Source of the DNA: Apricaphanius iberus
Taxonomy: Eukaryota; Chordata; Actinopteri; Cyprinodontiformes; Aphaniidae
Direction: 5' to 3'
Length of the DNA stretch: 64,000 nucleotides
NCBI GenBank assembly: GCA_028564705.1
Contig: JAPXFQ010002744.1
Span: forward strand, 1-64,000
Below are positions 20,786 through 32,650 of this stretch, piece by piece. The notes under the pieces were generated by a model. That model ran no database searches and was not told the origin of the DNA. It worked only from the letters and a program-made list of their open reading frames with translations. Positions within the stretch are counted from its first letter, which is position 1. The number at the start of each line of letters is the position of its first letter. A program made the translations under genes and the position numbers.

Positions 20786-22479
20786 GTTCAGTGTTTTATT
20801 TTTTGTTGATGGGCGCAGTGGTTGTTTTGCTGTTACAATTCCTCCCCCATATCCCTAGACTACCTTGCGGTTGGGGAATGTAACAGCTTTTAGTATGGAC
20901 CAGGTAGGGCCAGCAAAAGAAGTTTCACCCTGATACTAAAAAGCCCCTCAAATGTCCTCAAGGGAGCTGCAGCAGGATGTTGCTAATATTGATATGAAAA
21001 TGCTATGTAATCAGAAAGAGACTCCACAAGTTAAACATTACTGGGAGGTGAGTAAGACGGAAACCTATGCTATTAAAGAAAACCATGAACACTGGTTCAA
21101 AGGCCAGTATTTCTGGAAGACAATGGGTATTCACCTCCATCCCTGATGAATTGGTGTCCTGCTAGTTTTAGAAGTGTCTCTGCTCCAACATAATTTATTG
21201 AAATGGTCCAACTGCCTCCTCAGTATTTCATTCTGTAGAGACCTGCTGATGAACCATCACTAACCATGTGTGTTAGACCATAGAAGGAGCTAAAAGGATA
21301 CTGGTCCTTGAAAAATCTTTGGACCCCACACTAGAGAACATACTTAATGTAAAGACCAAAGATTAGACATCAGTGTGTGAACATTGCTTTTAAAAACACT
21401 GAGTATTTATTGTGGTGTTCAAATTTGTTCACATGATTGTTTCAGGTGTTCCTCATTAAGGTATCCTACGGATGAGGTTGCAATGAAGTCATATTGAATA
21501 AAAATGCCTTACAGATAATAATCCAAGGGTTAATTGGAAGCAAAGCACGTATTCTGCAACAGAGAAACCTTTAAAAATAGCATGAATTCAAACATTTAAA
21601 GATACACCTTGTGAAAGTAGTAGTGCCACAGATTGACCAGTATTACCTCAGAACTGGTGAGAGTGTACCTCATTCCAGAGCTTGATGATTTATTTTTCAG
21701 TGCAAGGGTGCCAAACTGCGTCACAGCCCTGAGTGTGGCCAATCTTATCTCCCTTCTGGCACATCTCAGATATGATCAGCTATCCACATCGTCTTCTATT
21801 CTTCACCCACAAACCAAAAACACACAGCTGAAAGCATAGACTGTTTCGTTTTCTCTAGTGTTCTATAATTTACTTCTGTGCTTTTAATTTTACTGCATTG
21901 GTGCCTTCTGCACAACTAGTTAGACGCTTGAAGTAAACTCTGAAATGCCAATATCATCGCCACTAAGTGTAGGAGTGTAAAGCCATCATGAAAAGAAGAG
22001 CATAAGGAGAGAAAGAGGAGGTAAAGATAGTAAGATGCATTGACTCCTGTTTGAGTTTCAGTAGAGGCAACCTTGCTTCAAAGACTGATCTTGATTTCTG
22101 ACACATGGGCTAAAAAAGAGCTGAGGGGAACAGAAAAAGTCCTAAAATGCCAAATCTGTTGACAATCAAAAAATAGAGAAAAAAAAACCTTTCTGTATCT
22201 TGATGAGCTGAACACATAACTACAGCTCAGAGTGAAGGAAATTAAAGTGTGTTAAACACTCACAGATGGCAGCTACTTCAGAGAGGCTGTTGAATGAACA
22301 CCTTATCCATGGCTGTTCTGCAGAAATATGACTCACAGATGAACATCAGACAAGGGAGTTGCTTCTGTGAAATGAAGCGATAATTTTGTTTTTAACACTG
22401 TCACAGAGCCAGAGGACCTTTGCTACCGAAAAGATAAAGAAGACATAGATTAGAAAGACTTTTTTTTGTATGTAATGTG
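20786..22479. other. Intergenic, no gene seen
   Basis: This is an AT-rich sequence of moderate complexity without a recognisable coding segment or RNA gene. Short open frames at 20952-21146 and 21633-21839 have no homology that I know. Confidence 0.45.
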
Positions 22480-22666
22480 TGTTTTTATTTTTATTTCAGA
22501 TCTCCATCAGCCTTTCAGTGTTTGTTAAATTAACTTATAAATATTTACTCTAAGGTTAGCTGATATTTACTTTTATACTTAAAAATACAAGAATATTCAA
22601 AATGAGGCTTGAGCAAAAGCAAAATACCTTGTGAGAATACTGACAGAAGCTGGATGGAGGTTATCA
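22480..22666 (+). repeat. Left copy of a 187-bp direct repeat
   Basis: The block runs from TGTTTTTATTT to GGATGGAGGTTATCA and recurs at 24758-24944 with one visible difference in the AT-rich first 15 bases. The right part (CCTTGTGAGAATACTGACAG onwards) resembles the DNA-binding region of a decayed Tc1 transposase. In this copy the Tc1 resemblance stops abruptly at 22666. Confidence 0.9.
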
Positions 22667-23728
22667 GTACCCACCGCCAACAACCCGGCCCGCCTCCACA
22701 CATCCACACGGCAGGGAGCCACAGCAAGAGCCACAGCGGATGTGCGCCCTCCCCAGGCCGTGCCCAGCCGGCACCTGGACATCCAGATCTTCCAGTTCCA
22801 GGGTCCAGATCCCGCCCCACGCGGGGCGCCAAGATCAGGGGCCCAGCCAATGCCGGACAGCCCCACCAGGTGAACAGACCAGCCAGCTGAAGTCCTGGAA
22901 CCGGCAGGAGGACTGGGCGCCAGGCACGGTCCCCACCGATCCACCGGACGGCACCAACCTATTCTACAACCCCGGCACCCCCATAAGAGGTGCCCCAGTC
23001 AATCCAAGGAGGACATCGGCCCGAAACAGCGGCCGCCCGACACACCGGACCACCCAGGACCCGCCCGACATGCACCAGGACCGAGCCGGGCCGCAACCGG
23101 GACCCCCAGCCCCATGCATCGAGAGTCATCATCAACCAGCGGGCAGGAGCAACCATCACCGACGGGGAGTGACGGGGAGGGAAGAAGATGCATCAGGCCA
23201 GAGAGCAGCCAAACACCCAACCTGACAGGTAGACATAGACAGACAGAGACACTCATACGTACCCTCCCTCTCATGTGTACACATTCTTACAAATACAGGA
23301 CATACGAAAAAAGGACGCTATACCCTCATTCATACCCCCCATACGTACACTATACTCCATACTCCCAGGCCCAGGGACAGACGCCCCAGTAGAGAACCCT
23401 GCCCCTGCACCCAGGAGACAGACCCCTTTGCCCACCAGGACGGGGACAAGTAGACCGCCAAGGCCCCCACACCGGCAAGAGCAGCCCACCAGCCCAGGAC
23501 CCCGACCAGACGGCGTGATGTTCTATCCGGGCTCCGACCCCTGATGGTCCAACGAACAGGGGTGTGGAAAGACCCCCCAGCCTCTCTCCCCCAGCTCAAT
23601 GTGGTGTTGTTGCGTGTTGTTCTAATGTGCACTTAAAACAGAGGGGGGGGACATGGGAATACTGCCGGGTACCCCCATCTCCCCCCCCCGGGCCCTCAGT
23701 GTCTAGATGCGTTTAACCAGTGGGTGCC

Positions 23729-23777
23729 GGCACCACAGGCGAGGCCCCCTCAACGGGGGGGCCTCGCCTGTGGTGCC
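23729..23777. repeat. Perfect 21-bp inverted repeat (hairpin)
   Basis: The arms 23729-23749 and 23757-23777 are perfect reverse complements of the GGCACCACAGGCGAGGCCCC type, with a 7-base loop (TCAACGG). It lies at the right edge of the GC-rich block. It could be a stem of a retroelement RNA or a palindromic insertion. It is not followed by a T-run, so it is not a Pol III-type terminator. Confidence 0.9.
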
Positions 23778-24057
23778 ACACTGCCAGGTCCCTACATGTG
23801 CGGTGTGAATGGCATGTTTAACTCATTGCTGTGGAAAGGACCACAAGCACTCAAAGTTCTTTGCAGAAATGGATGGCATTTATGGTGACAGGCCAGTGAG
23901 CAATGGGAGAGAGAGCGGGCTAGATACCTCTAGCATCGGTATCTGTAACGCCAGTAAATGTTGAGTGATAACAAATTTTTATTGGAACTTTTTCTACGCT
24001 GGGCCCAACCATGTCCTCACCTACTGCCACATTCCTGAGATGCCAATCAAAACACAC

Positions 24058-24235
24058 GCAGTCTGTTCTCGTCCTGGCTGACCCGGGTGGAAAAGGGGCA
24101 CATGTTTCTTGGCTGGCCTGGGAACGCCTTGGAATTCCCAAATGGCTGGGGAGAAGGACGTCAAGGTCTCTCTGCTTAAGCTGCTGCCCCTCGTGACCTG
24201 ACCCCAGATAAGCAGAAGATAAGGGACAAATGTTG
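24058..24235 (+). pseudogene. Teleost LINE 3'-tail-like fragment
   Basis: The series GGCTGGGGAGAAGGACGTC, TCTCTGCTTAAGCTGCTGCC, CGTGACCTGACC and GATAAGCAGAAGAT matches a tail segment I know from an abundant fish non-LTR element, possibly Rex3/RTE-like. The usual GATG-type tail is absent. The family name is tentative. Confidence 0.45.
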
Positions 24236-24757
24236 AGAAAGTCCTCATTCTTTCAGAGTTCTGCTGCTTCAGCATCAGGGAAGTGAGGAGTGTTGATATG
24301 CTAAGATGAACGTTTGTGATTCATACTCAGAGGTAATTTTAGTTTATCCATTCAACTTTATCAATCCCCCAGAGCGGTTACTACTCATCTCCACAGAGAA
24401 CAAAGTCAACTTTTAGATTCTGCATCATACTTTCAGTTGTAGCTACTTATAGTCAATACTTATATTCAAAAGTTATCCATGTGGACTCACAATGATTTAA
24501 TCAACCAAATTCAATGTTGAAGTGGTTTGATACAGCATATATCTGGTTAATGTTTTTTTAAGAACCTGAAAAATAAAAATTAAACTAATCATTTAATATC
24601 AAATTACTTGAGGAGATGTTAATTGACAATGGAGAAGGTTGGATTTCCAACAATAAAGCTGTGAGTCAGAATCCTGTTCTAGCAATTAAACTATAACTTA
24701 AAGTTGAAGGGAGTCAATGTCTGCTTCTTTCAAACTTAAATCAGGGTAGGTTGTGAT

Positions 24758-24944
24758 TGTTTTTATTTCTATTTCAGATCTCCATCAGCCTTTCAGTGTT
24801 TGTTAAATTAACTTATAAATATTTACTCTAAGGTTAGCTGATATTTACTTTTATACTTAAAAATACAAGAATATTCAAAATGAGGCTTGAGCAAAAGCAA
24901 AATACCTTGTGAGAATACTGACAGAAGCTGGATGGAGGTTATCA
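24758..24944 (+). repeat. Right copy of the 187-bp direct repeat
   Basis: It is near-identical to 22480-22666. Here the sequence runs on into GGTTATCATTATCCACA, the expected continuation of a Tc1-type transposase gene. This copy therefore joins to the ancestral right flank. Confidence 0.9.
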
Positions 24945-25240
24945 TTATCCACAATAAAATCTGACCTACACAAACACGGGCTGAAATGTGACTAAGACAG
25001 GATGAAGAAATCACTGTAAAGTCAACATAAAGCCAGATTACAGTTGGTAAAAATGCAGTCAGGGACAAGAATCATACTTCCTGAAGACATGTCTTGTAGT
25101 CAGGTGAAACAAAAATTGAAGTGCTTTGCCACAATGATAATTATTACATTTTGAGCGAAAAGGGTGAAGCGTGCAAGACTGAGAACATCCCAGGTGTGAA
25201 GTATGAGGGTGGCAGCATCATGTTGTGCTGACAGACGAGC
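24840..25240 (+). pseudogene. Decayed Tc1-family transposase fragment
   Basis: Collinear matches to fish Tc1 transposase DNA include CCTTGTGAGAATACTGAC, TATCATTATCCACAATAAAA, AAAGCCAGATTACAGTT, GACAAGAATCATACTT and GAGGGTGGCAGCATCATGTT (the GGGSIML motif). Many indels and stops make it non-functional. The left part lies within the direct repeat. Confidence 0.75.
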
Positions 25241-27296
25241 TGTTGCAAATCTGAAACTCAGAACAGTACCATTTTTATGGTAGGTTTATTTTAACAGTTA
25301 CAAATAGCAGATCAAAAGGAAAATTGAAAAAATAACTTTAAATAAAAGACAGAAACTGATTTGCATTTCATATATATATATATATAAAGATGAATTTATA
25401 AATTTTTCACATCATTTAACAATGTTTAGTTTTCCTTTTTTTAACTAAGACTACATGAAAGGTTTGGCAATCTCAAAAAGGGCGGTGTCCCCGAATCGTC
25501 ATGCAATAAAATTTGGTACGGTCTGGCCCATTACCCCTTTCCATTGCATTTTTATTTACGTTGTTTCTGAGATTACAACACAAAAAAGTCTTTGTCAAAC
25601 TCAGTGTCTGATGAAAACTCTGGGCGTCACAGTTTTATTTGTGGCCTTGTTGATTAATTACAGCAGTTTGGGACTAATTTCTTCCAGTGTTCCCCATGGC
25701 TCATGTGTTGTTTTTATTTTATTGTTCATGGGTAAAATGTTTCAGTGGGCAAAAATGGAAAAATCTCTTAATTTTCCTCCTCTATAACCAAGCTACTGTT
25801 TTGGCTTCTACAGCACACCCCTGCTCCGCCTGCATGGTTAGTCAGAGTCTGAACATTTATTATTCGCCTCGTGTTTGTGGGCATGTGGTGGTAAAGGTGC
25901 TACCAAACCCTGCAAGTCCTAAAAACGCTCTTGACTTCGCTGTTTTGACAAGAGAGGTATTCATAGAACGGTTTGCAGATATACCTGATTTGAATTTACA
26001 TCTGGAGGCAGAAGAAGCCAGGGCTGTGAGCTTTTCAGGGGCGGCTGCTCTGGCTTCTCAGGTTTCAAAGCTGGCAGGCTGATCAGAGTGCACAAGGTTT
26101 GTGAGCCTTGGCAGTCTCACACAGGGCCAGGCTTTGAGGGCCCAGATTAACCTACACAGAAGTTAAATAAACACACATCCACGCATGGCCGCATGAATGG
26201 ACGTTTCATCACAGCCCGCTATGTTTCCGTGATTGTGTTTGAGTAATACATTGCCGCACTCCATGATGCAATCAAAAATAACAGCTAGAACGCAAAAACA
26301 TATGTGGGATATGAGCAGAGATGTATAGGAATGAATGCACTCTCCAGATTAATGTACGTTTGGACCCCTTTCCATTACTTTATTTTCAGATGGTTATCAG
26401 TTGCAACTTCCACTACTCACTCATCAATTCCAGCATTGTGTATTCATGTCCTTGTTTATTGGCCTCAAGGCCAAACTATAGTTTGACCCAGTGGAGTGCA
26501 TGAGTCTGGGATAGAGTGGGGGCTGGCTTTGGGGGAAAGGAGGGGGGGGGACACTATAGTAGTGGGTCATGTTAAAACAGCAGAGACAAGGGAGTAGGGG
26601 GGCCTGTGTTTGTACACAGGGAACCCAAGACAGCTCAGTAAAAAAAGGAGCTTTATTATTTAGCCCACTGCCAAGCAGAGATCAGGGTGGAAAATACACA
26701 GGATCACCGGCGCCAACTCCCTTGCTCTAGGAAAATCCACTCCAGAAGCGTCCAAGCATGGGGACTGGATTTAATCACTCTCTGTGGCATTCGTCCTCTG
26801 TCTGAATAAGGGAGTGATAATCGATATGAATCAGTGTGATCCCTGATTCTAATGTCAGATGAAGTCAAAAATAAATATAATGTAAAGGCTGTGTGATAGT
26901 TTGATTGAGATCTTTCAAAATTTCGAGTGTACCAATCAGTGTAGTTTCAAAATGTAACTTTCGAATAATCCAAACCATCGAACAGTTGGTTGGAAGCTCA
27001 ACAGCAATACCATAGACAATAGTATATAATTAATAGACACTGCATAAAGAAAGCAGACAGAATGTAATCTGGATATTTTTAATAGTTTAATCAATTCAAG
27101 CATTTATTTATTTTTTAGTGCCACTCAAGGTCCGTCTACACCTCCCAGTTGCAACCCTCCAATCCCAGTTGTCTCTACTCTGGTTTGAATTGCAGCTCTC
27201 CATAATCTTTCCAGCGCTAGCATAATATATGGGGTACCAAAACTGACATAATTAAAAATGAAAGCAGAAATATACACATATTGCTTTATCTTTTCG
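25241..27296. other. Intergenic, no gene seen
   Basis: This is mostly AT-rich, with a more complex patch at about 25800-26170 that contains a 131-codon frame without known similarity. Short poly-G runs occur near 26520-26550. A conserved non-coding element cannot be excluded by eye. Confidence 0.4.
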
Positions 27297-27309
27297 TTAA
27301 AAATCCAGT

Positions 27310-28290
27310 TTTGCAAAGAAATGTATATATTTTGTTTTTCCTTTTCCTTATTACGTGCATTTTGTCAAGTAATATATATATATATATTAGGGATGTTCGA
27401 TATTGGCTTTTTTACCAACATCCGATATACCGATATAGCCTAACTCATAATTTCCAATACCGATATAAACCGATACCGATATGTGGGGACCCTCCCTCAT
27501 AAAAAACAAAAACTACTAAACCCTTTTAGGTAACCAGAATGAAATATTTTGTATTATGCATACTTGAGCTTTAAACATTTAGAAAATGTAATAAGTACTA
27601 GAATTTTAGTTAGGCAATTGAAAAAGGTGCTATTTTTATTTTGTCTTCAAAAGTAGGTGGAACATTTTCTCAGAAAGAAAATACTGACAAAGGCCCACCA
27701 CTCACGACAAATTTCTACTTTTAGAAAATGTAAACATTATATCTTTATAGCATTGAGGTAAAGTGGAAACAACTGAAACAGGAATAAAAAATAAAAAACA
27801 GCAAACATTTAAGCAGGCCAATAATTAACCTACCTTTTGATATATTGAAAGTTATCTCAAACAAATAATATCTCAAAAACTAAACCTCAAATCTGTCATA
27901 TCTTTACATTTTGAGAGAGAAAAGAAGTAGCTGAAGAGTTTGATATATAATATGTGTATGGTGTGAAAAACTCATCTTATTAAAAAAATAAAAACCGATA
28001 CCGATAATTTCCGATATTACATTTTAATGCCAATATCGGCCGATAATGACTTTAGGCCGATGATATCGGACATCCCTTATATATATCTATATATATATAT
28101 ATATAGATATATATATTGCTTTTTCCTATTCATTTTCTGTCAAGAAAAATATAAGTATATATTGTTTTTAATTTTCCTTATTACGTGAATTTTTGTCTAT
28201 ATATATATATATAATTTTCCTTTGCATACATTTCTTTCAAGAAAAATATATATTTTGTTTTTCCTTTTCCTTATACATGCATTCCTTGTT
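27310..28290. repeat. Minisatellite-like unit in three copies, split by a MITE
   Basis: A unit built from GAAAWATATATATTTTGTTTTTCC, TTTTCCTTATTACGTG and TTTTGTCAAG appears near 27316-27370, 28140-28200 and 28220-28285. The 27388-28079 hAT-like element lies between the first and second copies, so it seems to have landed inside a short tandem array. Confidence 0.5.
27388..28079. mobile_element. Non-autonomous hAT-like element (GATATCGG-rich)
   Basis: The left end AGGGATGTTCGATATTGGC and the right end GATATCGGACATCCCTT are inverted repeats. Both subterminal regions are packed with CCGATA/TATCGG words, for example near 27420-27480 and 27990-28070. This is a familiar fish element type. It lies in a TA-rich target, so its duplication cannot be read. 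It has no transposase. Confidence 0.75.
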
Positions 28291-28497
28291 TTTACGTTCC
28301 CTCGTCGTCTCTTTTTACTTTACCATATGCATTTCTGCTTCATTATGCAAAAGAGGAGGGCGGACCTTCTTGGTCCAACTCCTCTACTAATGGTCAATAG
28401 CCAGGAAGGAGCAGGATCCATAAGCAGAATGATTGTGCATGCCAGGTCAGCCACTACAAACCACGCCCCCAGTTGACTCTGGCGCAACTAAAGTAAC

Positions 28498-28578
28498 ATG
28501 GCCGCTGCCTGCCGGATCTCTTCGAGCAGGAGAAGTCTTCAGATGGCTCCTCCCTCGGCTTCAACCCCTGGAATGATG
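28498..28578 (+). other. Candidate first coding exon, gene unknown
   Basis: An ATG in good context (aacATGG) opens 27 codons, MAAACRISSSRRSLQMAPPS and then ASTPGMM, ending in phase 0 at a consensus donor (ATG|gtaagt). The segment is GC- and CpG-richer than its surroundings, as first exons often are. I do not recognise the protein and found no downstream partner exon. It may equally be a piece of a transposon promoter region adjoining the elements on its left. Confidence 0.25.
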
Positions 28579-31500
28579 GTAAGTTAAGTGTGTCTCCTTA
28601 TGTATTTAGTTGTATACTTTTGGAAGTGCTAATATACTATAATTAAGTTATTTTAGGCTTGCTATGCAGATGCATTCCAAAGGCTGCAAATTCAGCTTGG
28701 AGGTGCTGTAGGCTACTCAAGCCAACTTAAAATGTAGTTAATCCTTTACTCATAAAAATAGATATAAGCATGTCCAGAAAGTATTACCGACTTTTGTCCA
28801 CTCTAGTATCAGTTTTGAGCTTGATAACGTTGCATGAATTAAAGCTAAGCTACGACATGCAAGGGGAACATTGCCATAGCAACGCTTAAGCACACTCGCT
28901 TAGGTAAATCTCTGTTACAGAGTAACCTGTGGTTACAGACGTATGTACATTCTTTATGTTTTGTTAGAAATCAAGTTTGTGGGCTTTAACAGTTTAAACA
29001 GTTGATTGTGGAGGAACATGCGAATGACTGGCCTCCACGCATTTGATGAATCTGTTTTTTGACTGTGCATAAGATCATTCTAAATGTCTGAATTATAGTA
29101 TAAAATATAGGACAGTTTCTACAAACAGTTGATAACTAAGGGGCCAGTTTTGATTTTTTGATTTACAGAAAGGACAATTTTGGACTCAGAGACTGCTTAA
29201 AATTGACAAATAGGCAATGCATAAAAAACCTATTTTGTTGAATTTTCATAAACAGGATAAAGAACGTTGGAAACCTGAACAACAGATATTTCCACTGATC
29301 CAGAGCTGCTTCTATTTGGATTCAAGAGCAAAAGCAACAACTTGAAATCAAATGCATTAGATAAAATGATTAATAGACCTCTGTGACTTGGGAAAATATA
29401 GGTGTGTGCCAACACAAGATGGAATGACCTTAGAAAAGCCACTGCTACTGCTCAAGGGGTTATAAAATAACCCCAGCTAATTATTCTGTAGCTCAGACAG
29501 TGCAATAATCCTAAAAAATTGTAAAACCCAAGAACCCTATAATAGATGACATGGTTAGCTTGTTAAATGATACACTTTGTGACAATACAGTTACAAAAAG
29601 ACTGGACAAGCAAAACTTGTTTTAATGTTAGGAAACCACATTTCTCCACAAATAATTTTGGAAGCACAACTTTTGTTTGCAAAGTTGTATTTGAAAGAAC
29701 CATTAAACTTCTTTAGCAACTTCTACTAGATAAATGAAGCAGTAATAGAGACGGTTGGTCATAATGCCTAAAAGATGCAGAGGTCTGCAGATTGACTATT
29801 ATTTGTCCTCTCACATGAAACAAGTGAGTCATTGCACAGATCATCAGATTGCAGCCTCAGCTGCTGCTCTCTCAGCATGTCCCCTGGCTCCAAATCAGTA
29901 AAGTACAAAAAACATCATCCACAAAACAGTCACTAGCAATAAAAGGTCAGCTAAAAGTGAATATGAAAGTCAATCAGTGATGTGATATGCCCACTTTGAG
30001 AATTATGATCAAGATCAATTCAATTCACTATTTTGTGTTTGCTAATAAGTTATTAGTTAATGTGTCACAACAACAGCAGCTTGATTTTGAACCCGGTTAA
30101 GTCAGTCGCCTTAAAGCTCTGTGGGTCATAAAGGGAGCTGGAAACAAAGAATCAGTATCACTGTTAAAAAATCTCACACGGCTATCTCTAATCTTTTCAA
30201 AAAGTTGTTCATTATCCTAACATCTGGAGTGATGTAATAGAAATCCTTTATAGAGAAATTCAGGCTGATGATGCACTGCATAGGCTTTGGTTTGTTCTCG
30301 GGGTTTTCCCACCGTTTGCTGAGTTTGCTGCAAGCAAAACTAAACAGAAGCTAATATGAAGCTTTAATGGTCCACAAGGGGAAGCTTGGTTGCTCCATCA
30401 GCAAATAGCAATAGGATAAATGGTAGTGGAAGACATGGACTTTTAACCAAGTGGCACTGTTTTAGAAAGCTAAACCCTTAAAATGCCTCTCGTTGACCGG
30501 CTCACTCTTAATTAAGAGAGACCTGCTTCACATCCTGAGCTAATGCAACACATCCCATATTGCATTTGTAAGAACTAAATACCGTCTTTAAAATGGAAAT
30601 GAGGAGAATAAAATCCTGCTAATTTAGGCCTTAGCTTTATGTGGGTTTGACTCCAGGATTCTTATTTGGCTGAAACCAGTGACTTCCGACTTCTCCTTCA
30701 GACAGATATGGGTTCTCACATCTTCTCACATACTCAGATCATAGCTTTTCGTATTCATTAGGTCCAAATCTAAAGGAAAAAGGGACAGACCTAGAAACCT
30801 ATGAAGACACATGAGTCAATTTTAAACAAATACTTATTTTTATTTAATTTATTTCAAGATGGCCGTCTTATTTTAACTTATTAAAATTTTGATTTAGATC
30901 TCATAGCACATCAAACACAAAAAAATAAACCTTTACAACGGATGAAGTATTCTTTTTTTTTTTTAGAGGGTCAAACATTTTAAAAGTCTCATAAAAGTAA
31001 TTTTACTTCGATTTTAATATTTAGTTAGTTGATTATTATATCCAGTAAATGCATCCTTGGTAAAAAGGAACGTATAAACCTAACCAAACTTCTAAAATTT
31101 TATTTTTTCCCATACATATTTAGTGTTTATGGGCTGTGCTTAAAGACCCACAAATTCTATTAATCACAACTATAAACATCTAATTTGTTAAAAAAAGTTA
31201 AGACTTTAGGACCTAAAGTTTAGGTGCTTCTATTTACTACTGCTATGTAGTCAATAGATGTAATGTGCTCTGACGCAGTGGTTAGGAGAAATTGGAGCGT
31301 TGGTTCGCACAGAAGCATAGCAAAGCCTGTCAACATTAAAATAAAAATGAGAGTTACTTTAAGTAACTTTTGACAAAATGTCTTAAGTATGTAAAACAAT
31401 TTATAAATACTGTAACTTATCAATTTACATTTTGCACAAGTGTGACACTACAAATATTGTATTTTTAACACAATTTTATTAAACTTTAAGTCTCAAGTGC

Positions 31501-31819
31501 CTTTGCCTGTTGATGCTTGTTAAATGGTATCAAAGGAAGGCATTGAAAGTGCTAATCACAAAGACAGTTGGAAAAGATGAGACTGCTGAGACTGAACAGT
31601 CATTCAACGGTTGGTCAGGGGGGTTAGGAAATAGTGCAAATAATAACAACATGTGAATGTAAATTTCCTCAACCATCCTGATTTTCTGATTTTTTGGTTT
31701 TGAGCAACAGGAAGTGCACTTTAGATGTTCTTCCACAGTTTCCAACTTGATTGGTCCACTGCATTAGGTGGTCAGAAAAGCAATTTTAAATGTTCTTGTT
31801 ACTTGAATTACTGAAATTG
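28579..31819. other. Intergenic, no gene seen
   Basis: This is AT-rich sequence with no recognisable exon, RNA gene or well-defined repeat. Short frames at 29230-29442 and 31220-31423 look like chance. Confidence 0.45.
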
Positions 31820-31939
31820 TAATGGGTAATATATTGTTGTATACAGTATTTTAAGTAATGAGTTACATTACCCTGGCACCTAATGAAGCAATATGTTGCT
31901 GTAACAGATTACTTTTGTAATAAGTTACTCCCAACACTG
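31820..31939. mobile_element. End of a hAT-type element (GTTACTCCCAACACTG terminus)
   Basis: It ends in AATAAGTTACTCCCAACACTG, preceded by TAACAGATTACTTTTGTAA. These are diverged forms of the GTTACTCCCAACACTG/TAACGCGTTAC termini frequent in fish hAT MITEs. The opposite end was not found. Confidence 0.5.
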
Positions 31940-32650
31940 TTTATGTATTGGTAGACCATGACCACCAGAGAGTTGCAGTGTCGTTCTGCAATGTTCAGCT
32001 GTTTTCCAGTGCCTTGGATTTGTTTTCTTTTTTTAATAATTTCACATGTATTTGTAATTTGTATAATTCACAGTATGTAGCAGAATTTTTCTGTTATTGC
32101 TTTTTGTAATAGTTAAATGTTTCAGATAATTTGAAAAAAATTTTTGTCAGACAAAGATAACCTGGATACAAACAACAAACTGTTTTCAAATAATAAGGGG
32201 GTAAAAAGTTATCCAAACCAATCCAGCCATGCTCTCTTTCACAGTAATCCTGAAGGAGAATGTTTAGCCAACATTTTGTGGCAATTAAGGCAACACACAC
32301 CCGGGTTTACTGCAATGATCTTCTGAAGCACACCAGCAATTCAAGCCCTGAATGGTTCATTTAATACCAAAGTTTTGGAGTGGCCCAGGCAAAATGTGTG
32401 GTGAAATGCAATTTAGATGTTATGCTATGACCTTAAGCAAGGGTCATGGTAAGTTATCACAAGCACTTTATTTCAGTTGTGGGCACCAAAGTTACATCTG
32501 CAATAAATTCTCATTTTTTTTCACTTTAAATTTTTGTTTTATGTTGATTTTATATTTTACATAATTTCGTACATACTCATTTGTCTTGGTTATATATAGT
32601 TAGTAAAGTGTGGTGCCTTTAGTCTCTTCAAGAAAGGTATAAGATGGAAG

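Larger units (their letters stand above)
22667..24757. other. 2.1-kb insertion between direct repeats, GC-rich left half
   Basis: This segment interrupts the Tc1-like sequence that continues unbroken across 24944/24945 in the right-hand copy. Its first 1.1 kb (22667-23780) is strikingly GC-rich, C-rich on the plus strand, and encodes only low-complexity proline/serine-rich frames. It includes homopolymer G/C runs near 23641-23690 and a strong hairpin at 23729-23777. The right half includes a LINE-tail-like piece (24058-24235) and then AT-rich DNA. No complete gene is present. It may be a composite of retroelement fragments. Confidence 0.6.

Noticed and set aside
22740..23225. 161-codon proline/serine/arginine-rich frame and its shadows on both strands
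   Set aside because: Several frames are open at once because GC-rich DNA lacks stops; there is no domain, no start context and no splice support.
22480..24944. Complete short-LTR retrotransposon
   Set aside because: The repeats start TG and end CA, but there is no flanking duplication, no primer-binding or polypurine site, and the repeat interior is Tc1-derived.
25687..26082. 131-codon frame in a more complex patch
   Set aside because: No protein similarity that I recognise; no convincing acceptor or donor pair.
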